The notes under the pieces were generated by a model, which made no database searches, was not told where the DNA came from, and was given only the letters and a program-made list of their open reading frames with translations. The position numbers were made by a program, and so were the translations under genes. A stretch of 52,106 bases of DNA from a virus: the IMG/VR virus record IMGVR_UViG_3300034106_002470, positions 1-52,106 of that record, one strand, 5' to 3'. Shown one piece after another: positions 15,067 through 22,115 of the stretch. Position 1 is the stretch's first letter. Each line of letters starts with the position of its first letter.

Positions 15067-16845
15067 ATGGGATTATCTAAAGAGCAAGTAATGATTGAAT
15101 ATGTTAAGTGTATGAACGATACTCCGTACGCCCTTAGAACATATCTCCAAACATACGATAACACAGTTTCAATGTATGTTCCATTAGAATTATTTCCCGA
15201 TCAAATATTACTACTTAAAGATTATGAAGAATATGAAGAAAATATTGCTTTAAAATATAGACAAGCTGGTGTATCAACGGTTACGGCAGCTTGGGTTTCA
15301 AAAAAATTAGTATTTGCAAAAAAAACTCAACCAGAAAAAATATTAATAATTGCAAACAAACTTGACACATCTCAAGAAATGGCAAATAAAATCAGGGCTT
15401 TTGTGTCTCAATGGCCATCATGGGTTGGAGCTGGTTTTGCTGTTGAAAAAAATTCACAAAGACATTATAAATTAACAAATGGATCTGAGGTTAAGGCAGT
15501 TGCAACATCAAAAGATGCACTTCGTGGTTTTACACCAACTATTCTTGTTTTTGATGAGGCGGCCTTTATTGAGGCAGATAATGATTTTTGGGCGGCTTGT
15601 ATGGCGTCCTTATCCACCGGTGGTAAAGTAATAGTAATATCCACCCCCAATGGGTATGACCCAATTTATTATGAAATTTACGACCAAGCATTAAAAGGAA
15701 TGAATCAGTTTAAAATTTCCGAAATGTATTGGTATAAAGATCCAAGATATACAAAAGAATTATATTTAGTTCCAACAAACGATATTGTTCATTATTTGTT
15801 AAATCGCGATGATCACGACCTATCAAAAAATATATCATTTTCAAATAGTGACCCATACAATAGAGATTATGAAGAACTTTATCATTTTTTTAAACAAGGA
15901 TACAAACCATGTTCCCCTTGGTATGAAAAAATGGTTAAAAAACTTAAATATGACAAAAGAAAAATAAATCAGGAATTAAATTGTGAGTTTTTAGGGTCTG
16001 GTGATAACGTGTTTGACAATAATCAACTTGAGGAAATAAAAAACAACTCACTTGAAGAACCCAAGTCAAAACTTATGGGTAATTCTATTTGGATTTGGAG
16101 CGATCCTGTTGAGGGTCATAAATACATTATGGGGGTTGACGTTTCTAGAGGTGATAGTGAGGATTTTTCATCAATTCAAATTGTTGATTTTGATAATAGA
16201 GAACAGGTTTTTGAATATGTTGGAAAAATTCCTCCAGATACTTTAGCTGAAATAGCATATAAGTGGGGAATGATGTATAACGCATTTGTTGTTGTCGATA
16301 TAACAGGAGGAATGGGAATTACAACAGTTAGAAAAATGCAAGAACTTGGATATAGAAGTCTTTACGTTGAGGGAATCGATCCGTTTAATATTTGGGCAAA
16401 CAATAAAACGTCTGTTGAAAAAATTCCTGGAATAAATTTTAACAATAAACGAGTTCAAATAATAGCCGCGTTTGAGGAGTGGGTAAGACATAAATTTAAA
16501 ATTAAAAGTGTTCGATTATACAATGAGATGAATACCTTTATTTATATTAATGGAAGACCAGATCACCAAAAAGGCCAACATGATGATTTAATAATGGGAA
16601 TTTCAATGGCAATCTACATTGCTGAATCATCATTTTCAAAATTAGAAAAAGCCACAGAACAGGCAAAATCAATGCTTGAGTCATGGGCTGTAGTAAATAA
16701 TGAATCGGTGTCTAAAGAGGCCCATTTTGATCCTTCAATACCCAATCAAAATGTTATAAATGAAAGATATGGGTTAAATAATAATGGCGCATCAAAAGAA
16801 GACTATCAAAAATATAGTTGGTTATTTGGTGGTTTAATAAAATAA
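15067..16845 (+). CDS. terminase large subunit (T4 gp17-like)
   Basis: A 592-residue packaging motor with both domains. The N-terminal ATPase has a variant Walker A, YRQAGVSTV (about 64-72), without the usual GK[T/S]. T4 gp17 has SRQLGKTT at the equivalent place. Walker B is ILVFDEA (159-165). The C-terminal RNase H-like nuclease begins MGVDVSRGDSED (Asp358) and continues with VVVDITGGMG and a later HDDLIMG acidic motif. It pumps DNA into the prohead at the portal and cuts concatemers. No small terminase was recognised next to it. The following gene starts after only 4 bases. Confidence 0.96.
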   Translation: MGLSKEQVMIEYVKCMNDTPYALRTYLQTYDNTVSMYVPLELFPDQILLLKDYEEYEENIALKYRQAGVSTVTAAWVSKKLVFAKKTQPEKILIIANKLDTSQEMANKIRAFVSQWPSWVGAGFAVEKNSQRHYKLTNGSEVKAVATSKDALRGFTPTILVFDEAAFIEADNDFWAACMASLSTGGKVIVISTPNGYDPIYYEIYDQALKGMNQFKISEMYWYKDPRYTKELYLVPTNDIVHYLLNRDDHDLSKNISFSNSDPYNRDYEELYHFFKQGYKPCSPWYEKMVKKLKYDKRKINQELNCEFLGSGDNVFDNNQLEEIKNNSLEEPKSKLMGNSIWIWSDPVEGHKYIMGVDVSRGDSEDFSSIQIVDFDNREQVFEYVGKIPPDTLAEIAYKWGMMYNAFVVVDITGGMGITTVRKMQELGYRSLYVEGIDPFNIWANNKTSVEKIPGINFNNKRVQIIAAFEEWVRHKFKIKSVRLYNEMNTFIYINGRPDHQKGQHDDLIMGISMAIYIAESSFSKLEKATEQAKSMLESWAVVNNESVSKEAHFDPSIPNQNVINERYGLNNNGASKEDYQKYSWLFGGLIK

Positions 16846-16849
16846 TATA

Positions 16850-17203
16850 ATGGGATTAGAGTTTAGAAAAAGATCAGGAAAACTTGCTAATGGATCACGA
16901 TTGATTGTTCCCGGACAAATTACTACCGGACAAAAAGTTTTTCCTAACACTTTTAGTCAAAAAAGCGCACCACCAAATCCTAAATTAGAATCTTTACCAA
17001 TTGTAACACCAACAAATACCCCAACTCCTAGCGTTACACCAACATTAACGCCTACACCTACCCCTAGCTTTACACCAACATCTACACCAACTCCTACACC
17101 TAGCGTTACACCAACACCTACACCAGAACAATTGATTAATCCAATAATAACAGAAAACGGAGAATATATTGTTGTTGGTAACGAAGAATATTTAATGTTT
17201 TGA
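16850..17203 (+). CDS. Thr-Pro-repeat protein, 117 aa
   Basis: A basic N-terminal segment (MGLEFRKRSGKLANGSRL) is followed by a stretch of about 50 residues of Thr-Pro repeats (TPTPTPS/V units, about 50-98) and a short acidic C-terminus ending YLMF. It lies 4 bases after the terminase stop. Thr-Pro tracts form stiff extended linkers and are frequent O-glycosylation targets in Bacteroidota, which is notable given the glycosyltransferase block of this phage. No family is recognised; a capsid decoration or linker role is inferred. Confidence 0.65.
   Translation: MGLEFRKRSGKLANGSRLIVPGQITTGQKVFPNTFSQKSAPPNPKLESLPIVTPTNTPTPSVTPTLTPTPTPSFTPTSTPTPTPSVTPTPTPEQLINPIITENGEYIVVGNEEYLMF
17008..17130 (+). 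repeat. in-gene Thr-Pro coding repeat
   Basis: Short tandem units coding TPTPTPS and variants, with ACACCWACW-type DNA repeats. Confidence 0.85.
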
Positions 17204-17238
17204 TTGTAAGTTTACAAATTCTAACTAACTATTGAAAT

Positions 17239-17245
17239 ATTTATA
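17239..17245 (+). promoter_or_regulatory. late-promoter-like motif TATTTAT ahead of portal
   Basis: The motif begins 27 bases before the portal ATG, in the 62-base gap after the Thr-Pro gene. Confidence 0.45.
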
Positions 17246-17265
17246 TATATAGTTAAATTTTTAAT

Positions 17266-19068
17266 ATGGAAAATAATAATAATCAAAATCTAACAGTTTG
17301 GCAAAAACTATCTAAAACATTTGGACCTGATGGGACATTAGGTCAAGGGGAACCTGACTATAGGTTAGATAAATCAGAAATTTTAAAAACTAAAGACAAG
17401 GCAGAATACGAAAGAGAAAAACTACAAAAACAACAATCCCTTTATTTGGGGGCTAACTGGACTAAAGTTGAAAATAATCTTTATACTCAAGCTGTTTATT
17501 ATGAACCCACAAGATTGGCCGCGTTTTATGATTACGAATCAATGGAGTATACCCCCGAAATTTCAACAGCTTTAGATATATATTCTGAAGAATCTACAAC
17601 ACCAAACCAGGATGGATATGTTCTTCAGGTGTATTCAGAGTCAAAAAGAATAAAAAGTATTTTAGTTGATTTGTTTGTTAATGTTTTAGACATTAATACC
17701 AATTTACCAATGTGGATTAGAAACATGTGTAAGTATGGTGATAATTTTGTTTATCTAAAATTAGATTCAGAAAAAGGGGTAACAGGTTGTATGCAATTAC
17801 CAAATATTGAAATTGAAAGATTGGAGAGGGGTATTGAATCTAAAACTAGCACTGCAACGGTTAATGTTAATAGAAAAGATCTTAAGTTTATTTGGAAAGT
17901 TAAAAGCACTGAATTTAATACTTGGGAGATTGGCCATTTTAGGTTATTAGGTGATGATAGAAAACTACCTTATGGGACATCAATGTTAGAAAAGGCTCGT
18001 CGTATTTGGAAACAATTGGTATTGGCAGAAGACGCGATGTTAATTTATAGAACGTCAAGAGCTCCCGAAAGAAGAGTTTTTAAAGTATTTGTTGGTAATA
18101 TGGACGACAAAGATGTAGAACCATACGTTCAAAGAGTTGCAAATAAATTTAAAAGAGATCAGGTTGTTGATAGAAAAACGGGAAATGTAGATTTAAGATT
18201 TAATCAAATGGCCGTGGATCAAGATTACTTTATTCCTGTTAGGGATGCTGCAGCAACTATGCCAATTGAAACATTACCTGGTGGAACCAATTTGTCTGAA
18301 ATTGCAGATATTGAATACATCCAAAAGAAATTAGTTACCGCTCTTCGTGTTCCAAAGGCTTATTTAGGGTTTGAAGAACCAGTTGGTGATGGTAAGAATT
18401 TATCTTTATTAGATATTCGTTTCGCAAGAACAATTAACAGGATTCAAAAATCCGCAATTGCAGAAATGAATAAAATAGCAATCATTCATTTATTTTTAAT
18501 GGGGTTTGAGGATGAATTATCAAATTTTACATTACAACTTACAAATCCATCAAAACAAGCCGATTTATTAATGATCGACGTTTGGGCGACAAAAATTACA
18601 TTATATAAAGACATGGTTAGTGAAATTCCTAAATCAATCCAACCAGTTTCCGCTACTTGGGCTAAAAAACACATTTTTGGGTTTTCTGATGATGAAATTA
18701 AAAACGAACTATTACAAATTAGAATGGAAAGAGCGGTTTCTGCAGAATTAGATAATACGGCAACAATAGTAACTAGAACAGGAATTTTTGACACCGTAGA
18801 TAGACTTTACAAACCTGTAACAGGAACAACATTACCAGCGGGAGGAGCACCAGCTGCGGGTGCAGGAGGAGCTCCACCACCACCTGACGCAGGAGGGGCA
18901 CCACCACCACCACCACCAATACCTGAATCAATAAGAAAAGATAAAAATAAATTAATATTAGAATCAAATGAGGATGATTTTAATGAAGATGAGTTTTTAG
19001 ATTTTAAAAAAATAAATAATTCTTTAGGTGATTTAGAAGATCAATTATCAAAACTTCTTGGTGATTAG
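17266..19068 (+). CDS. portal protein (T4 gp20-like)
   Basis: A 600-residue portal. The YYEPTRLAAFYDYESMEYTPEISTALDIYSEE segment near residue 80-110, the GDNFVYLKLD stretch and the RAPERRVFKVFVGNM/YVQRVANKFKRD region are typical of gp20-type portals. The dodecameric portal forms the vertex through which DNA enters and leaves and nucleates head assembly. The C-terminus has a Gly/Ala/Pro-rich insert (about 525-550, PPPPPP) followed by an acidic tail. That low-complexity insert is not usual for gp20 and echoes the repeat protein upstream of the terminase. Confidence 0.95.
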   Translation: MENNNNQNLTVWQKLSKTFGPDGTLGQGEPDYRLDKSEILKTKDKAEYEREKLQKQQSLYLGANWTKVENNLYTQAVYYEPTRLAAFYDYESMEYTPEISTALDIYSEESTTPNQDGYVLQVYSESKRIKSILVDLFVNVLDINTNLPMWIRNMCKYGDNFVYLKLDSEKGVTGCMQLPNIEIERLERGIESKTSTATVNVNRKDLKFIWKVKSTEFNTWEIGHFRLLGDDRKLPYGTSMLEKARRIWKQLVLAEDAMLIYRTSRAPERRVFKVFVGNMDDKDVEPYVQRVANKFKRDQVVDRKTGNVDLRFNQMAVDQDYFIPVRDAAATMPIETLPGGTNLSEIADIEYIQKKLVTALRVPKAYLGFEEPVGDGKNLSLLDIRFARTINRIQKSAIAEMNKIAIIHLFLMGFEDELSNFTLQLTNPSKQADLLMIDVWATKITLYKDMVSEIPKSIQPVSATWAKKHIFGFSDDEIKNELLQIRMERAVSAELDNTATIVTRTGIFDTVDRLYKPVTGTTLPAGGAPAAGAGGAPPPPDAGGAPPPPPPIPESIRKDKNKLILESNEDDFNEDEFLDFKKINNSLGDLEDQLSKLLGD

Positions 19069-19075
19069 TATTTAT
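19069..19075 (+). promoter_or_regulatory. late-promoter-like motif TATTTAT
   Basis: AGTATTTATTAATATG overlaps the portal stop codon region and leads directly into the ATG at 19080. Confidence 0.5.
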
Positions 19076-19079
19076 TAAT

Positions 19080-19538
19080 ATGAGTAAATTCAAAAATCTT
19101 ACTGAAAAAAACATGAGGTTCATTTTAAAAAAGATGAATAATGATATTGGTAAATATGGTCAACCAAGAGAATTAGTTTCGGGGGTTAATGAAAAAATAG
19201 TTAAAGACATTTTAGACGATATTGGAATGGCGATTGAAACCGAAGATTTTTCATTTATTTATTCGTTATACCGAATGAACCCTAATTATGAAACTGAGCC
19301 AATTAAAATTCCTGAATTACATACTTACGAAATTATCACAAGAAGATATGCAACAATTAGTGTTAAAGAAATGTGGAAAAACACGGTAGATAGTTACTTA
19401 GAAGATGAGGACGATGTTCAAGATTTTGTGGGTTGGTTTGATAATTCAGATTGGTGGGATGGTGAGATGATTGACAGAGATGAATATGATGAAGAAACAA
19501 CTGACACCGATATTGATGAAATAAACAAAATATCTTGA
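19080..19538 (+). CDS. hypothetical protein between portal and core genes, 152 aa
   Basis: N-terminus MSKFKNLTEKNMRFILKKMN is basic and helical; the C-terminus is very acidic (DNSDWWDGEMIDRDEYDEE). No family is recognised. T4 has small prohead core genes (67, 68) between portal and protease, and this gene holds a similar place. The basic start and acidic tail are compatible with a core component, but this is inference from order only. Confidence 0.65.
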   Translation: MSKFKNLTEKNMRFILKKMNNDIGKYGQPRELVSGVNEKIVKDILDDIGMAIETEDFSFIYSLYRMNPNYETEPIKIPELHTYEIITRRYATISVKEMWKNTVDSYLEDEDDVQDFVGWFDNSDWWDGEMIDRDEYDEETTDTDIDEINKIS

Positions 19539-19545
19539 TATTTAT
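19539..19545 (+). promoter_or_regulatory. late-promoter-like motif TATTTAT
   Basis: GATATTTATTT sits just after the preceding stop codon and starts 21 bases before the ATG at 19560. Confidence 0.4.
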
Positions 19546-19559
19546 TTAAAAAAATACAA

Positions 19560-20273
19560 ATGTTTGGAGAATTAAAATCAAAAATAGAAATTTACTTAAG
19601 TGAGTCGTATAAAAAGGGAACTTTAAAAGATAACTTATTTATATTTGAGGAGTTAGTGTTAAAAAACAAAAACATATCTAGAATATTTTTTTTGTATGAT
19701 GAATTGTCAACTAAAAAAGGTCTTCAAGAAAGTATTGTAAATGAATTTATAAATGAATCAATCACCGCATATGAAAATTTAACTAATAAGGTAAATCCTT
19801 ATAGTTTAAAAGAAATTAAAATGTGGGTTGGTCACATAAAATGTGAAAACAAATATAAAGAAATAGATAATCTGTTTTCAACAGACGTTTTAACTTTAGA
19901 AAGTAAAATTAAGAGTAAAAAAATTATTTGCGAAATTTTAAAAACTAAAGAACAAGAAAAAAAAGAAATCATTAAGGTTCCATTAAAGTCAATGTTAAAT
20001 GTTGCAAATAAAACTGTTGGGAAATTTATTTCCTCATTAAAAGAATCAGAACAAAAAGAACTTAAAAAAATTCTATCAACACCAAAAACACAGTTAATTG
20101 AAAATTACAATGACGCTAAGGATTTGGTTTTAGAAAAGTTAAATGAAAAAAAAAATAATGAAAACGATTCTGACACAATTAACACAATAGATCAAGTTTT
20201 ATTAAAAATTCAAAAAGAATCTTTTTCAGAATTAAACTATTATCATTTAAAACAACTTAAAGAAAGTCTTTAA
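19560..20273 (+). CDS. helical hypothetical protein, possible prohead core component, 237 aa
   Basis: A Lys/Glu-rich, mostly helical protein (start MFGELKSKIEIYLSESYKKG) with coiled-coil-like stretches around residues 110-140 and 170-230. No family is recognised. Its position between portal and prohead protease, and its composition, suggest a core or assembly protein. Its stop codon overlaps the stop of the convergent bS21 gene within TTAA. Confidence 0.6.
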   Translation: MFGELKSKIEIYLSESYKKGTLKDNLFIFEELVLKNKNISRIFFLYDELSTKKGLQESIVNEFINESITAYENLTNKVNPYSLKEIKMWVGHIKCENKYKEIDNLFSTDVLTLESKIKSKKIICEILKTKEQEKKEIIKVPLKSMLNVANKTVGKFISSLKESEQKELKKILSTPKTQLIENYNDAKDLVLEKLNEKKNNENDSDTINTIDQVLLKIQKESFSELNYYHLKQLKESL

Positions 20274-20458
20274 TCTTTATTTAATTTTAATTTTTGAATA
20301 TAAATCGCCTTTTTGTTTTTTTCTCTATTAAGTATAGATGGTTTAATATACTCTTTTTTGTTTAATAAGATTTCATTTTGATTTGTATTAATTAATTTTC
20401 TCTTTAAAAGTTTTAAGGATTTCTCAATACCCCCCTTTTTTACTGTCACGATTAACAT
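20270..20458 (-). CDS. rpsU: phage-encoded ribosomal protein bS21
   Basis: A 62-residue basic protein that aligns along its length with Bacteroidota bS21. It has MLIVTVKKGGIEKSLKLLKRK at the start, the KKEYIKPS motif in place of the usual RR-x-x-F-x-KPS, then LNREKNKKAIYIQKL. bS21 binds the 30S platform near the 3' end of 16S rRNA. In Bacteroidota it helps hide the anti-Shine-Dalgarno sequence. A phage copy could replace the host subunit and bias ribosomes toward phage mRNAs, which here lack Shine-Dalgarno sequences. The gene is alone on the minus strand inside the head block, convergent with the upstream core gene and divergent from the next gene. No Shine-Dalgarno sequence precedes it. Confidence 0.85.
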   Translation of the reverse strand: MLIVTVKKGGIEKSLKLLKRKLINTNQNEILLNKKEYIKPSILNREKNKKAIYIQKLKLNKD

Positions 20459-20479
20459 ATTTTCATTTTATTAGGTTTG

Positions 20480-20516
20480 TTGATATAACAATAATAATTA
20501 ATTATAATTATATCAA
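20480..20516. repeat. inverted repeat between bS21 and the next head gene
   Basis: TTGATATAA (20480-20488) and TTATATCAA (20508-20516) are perfect inverted copies separated by 19 AT-only or nearly AT-only bases. The site lies in the divergent intergenic region and could be an operator or a bidirectional promoter element. Confidence 0.5.
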
Positions 20517-20545
20517 AATAAACATTAAGTATATGAAGAAAATTT

Positions 20546-21013
20546 ATGAAGAAAGGAAAAACTGCCAAACTAAACGGGTATAGATCATTTAAATCACAAT
20601 ATGGGACAATTGATTCCCAAAATTTAAAATCAATTTTTATAAACATACAAAGTTGGGTAGAACCAAAATATGAGGCGGAGGATTGGAATAGGGTCGTATT
20701 AAACATGTCAAGATCCGTTAAACACACACTTTTAAATAACATAAATAAAGATATTATTGATACTAAATTTATTGTTGATCTTGATTTAAGAACTAGTGGA
20801 TTACATCTTAAAAAAAAATCATTTATGAATTTAGAGATTAATTTGTTTCTGTTAGAAAAAATGGATTTTAAATCTCCAAAATTAAAAAGAATTGTAAAAA
20901 GTTTAATTAAATTAATATATGGGGAAATAATGAATAAAAACAAATATTTTAAATTTTATCTTACTAAAAATGGAAATACAAAAATCATAAAGAAAGAAAC
21001 TGAAACTATTTAG
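20546..21013 (+). CDS. basic hypothetical protein upstream of prohead protease, 155 aa
   Basis: A Lys-rich protein (start MKKGKTAKLNGYRSFKSQYG) with a central patch YEAEDWNRVVLNMSRSVKHTLL and a basic C-terminus. No family is recognised. The opposite strand is also open over most of this region, but its translation is low-quality (Ile/Phe/Asn-rich, typical of a shadow frame), so the plus-strand ORF is preferred. It sits between the core gene and the prohead protease. Confidence 0.65.
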   Translation: MKKGKTAKLNGYRSFKSQYGTIDSQNLKSIFINIQSWVEPKYEAEDWNRVVLNMSRSVKHTLLNNINKDIIDTKFIVDLDLRTSGLHLKKKSFMNLEINLFLLEKMDFKSPKLKRIVKSLIKLIYGEIMNKNKYFKFYLTKNGNTKIIKKETETI

Positions 21014-21020
21014 TATTTAT
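21014..21020 (+). promoter_or_regulatory. late-promoter-like motif TATTTAT ahead of prohead protease
   Basis: AGTATTTATATATA starts 22-24 bases before the ATG at 21036, immediately after the preceding stop codon. Confidence 0.45.
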
Positions 21021-21035
21021 ATATAAAATAGATAG

Positions 21036-21764
21036 ATGGAAAACTTAAAAATATTGGGACCAAAAGATTCCGGACGTGGGATTCTTGTTGAGTATGACGC
21101 TGGTTATATAGACCCAAATGAACGAAGAAACTTATCTATGATAAGAGAAAATCGAGATATGTTGGATCACTCAAAACCATTTGAGTTTTACGCTGTTTTA
21201 CAAAAATACAATACCCCAAATAGAAACGGAAGAATTTATCCTGAAAAAATATTAAAAAGAGAAGCTGATAATTATAAAAAAATTATTAATAAAGGAACAT
21301 CTCTTTCTGAGTTAAACCATCCTGAATCTTCTCTAATCGATTTAGATAGGGTTTCTCACATGATCACAGAAATATGGTGGGATGGTCCTGTTTTATTGGG
21401 TAAATTAAAATTACTAACAAGTCCAGGTTTTCACGAAAGAGGTATTGTATCAACAAAAGGTGATTTAGCGGCCAATTATTTACGTCAAGGTGTTACATTA
21501 GGAATATCTTCTCGTGGTGTTGGATCATTAAAAAAAGTTGGGGAACAAAATGAAGTTCAGGATGATTTTGAATTAATATGTTTTGATCTTGTATCTTCAC
21601 CGTCTACCCCTGGTGCATACTTATTCACAGATAGAAACGATAGAATGAAATACGAAGAAAATTTAGATGAAGAAAAAAGAATGTCCGTAGAAAGAAATGT
21701 TGGGGAGTCTGGTAATAAATCGCTTGACTTAATGAAAAGATTAACTCATTATTTAGATAAATAA
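21036..21764 (+). CDS. prohead core protease (T4 gp21-like)
   Basis: A 242-residue serine protease of the gp21 type. The core carries SELNHPESS (candidate catalytic His95), LGISSRGVG (candidate nucleophile Ser158 or Ser159) and CFDLVSSPSTPGAYL, a signature of gp21 homologues. It degrades the scaffold and trims capsid and internal proteins at [L/I]xE sites before DNA packaging. Candidate target sites are visible in the capsid protein (INE at 58-60) and in at least seven small proteins of this window. It is directly upstream of the scaffold and capsid genes, as in T4. Confidence 0.93.
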   Translation: MENLKILGPKDSGRGILVEYDAGYIDPNERRNLSMIRENRDMLDHSKPFEFYAVLQKYNTPNRNGRIYPEKILKREADNYKKIINKGTSLSELNHPESSLIDLDRVSHMITEIWWDGPVLLGKLKLLTSPGFHERGIVSTKGDLAANYLRQGVTLGISSRGVGSLKKVGEQNEVQDDFELICFDLVSSPSTPGAYLFTDRNDRMKYEENLDEEKRMSVERNVGESGNKSLDLMKRLTHYLDK

Positions 21765-21775
21765 AAAAAATTATT

Positions 21776-21988
21776 ATGGACGAAAAGTATTTTATATCAA
21801 GAATTACAACCGATGTGGTTGATAATGAAACAGGAAAAGTAAAAAAAATGAAAGAAGAAAAATTAGTAAAAGGATATAGCCCAACAGATGTTGAGGCTAA
21901 AGTTACTAAAATTTTTGAAAATTATTCAATGGATTGGAGAATAACAGCAATTGTTGAATCAAAAATTAATGAGGTTATTGAAAATTAA
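21776..21988 (+). CDS. hypothetical protein, 70 aa
   Basis: Small protein MDEKYFISRITTDVVDNETG..., Lys/Glu-rich with a predicted strand-strand-helix layout. The pattern 'response to environment of W-x-I-x-x-I-x-E-S at the C-terminus' (WRITAIVESKINEV) resembles DUF4494-type proteins of Bacteroidota, but the match is weak. It is co-transcribed with the prohead protease (11-base gap) and followed by a terminator. Confidence 0.6.
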   Translation: MDEKYFISRITTDVVDNETGKVKKMKEEKLVKGYSPTDVEAKVTKIFENYSMDWRITAIVESKINEVIEN

Positions 21989-22011
21989 AATATTTTTAAT
22001 AATATAAAAAA

Positions 22012-22041
22012 GGAAAAAGAAAATAATCTTTTTCCTTTTTT
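22012..22041 (+). terminator. rho-independent terminator before the scaffold gene
   Basis: GGAAAAAG and CTTTTTCC form an 8-bp stem around an AT-rich loop, followed by Ts. It separates protease from scaffold transcription. Confidence 0.85.
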
Positions 22042-22086
22042 TATGCCTAAAAAATAAAAAATTATTGTTTTTTTAAAAGTTAATGA

Positions 22087-22093
22087 TATTTAT
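22087..22093 (+). promoter_or_regulatory. late-promoter-like motif TATTTAT ahead of scaffold
   Basis: GATATTTATTGATG lies after the terminator, 29 bases before the ATG at 22116. It would start a scaffold-capsid transcript. Confidence 0.5.
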
Positions 22094-22115
22094 TGATGAA
22101 CTATTATAAAAAAAT

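Noticed and set aside
20452-20943. Minus-strand ORF of 163 residues opposite the 155-residue gene
   Set aside because: Ile/Phe/Asn-rich shadow translation that also overlaps the bS21 start; the plus-strand frame has better composition.
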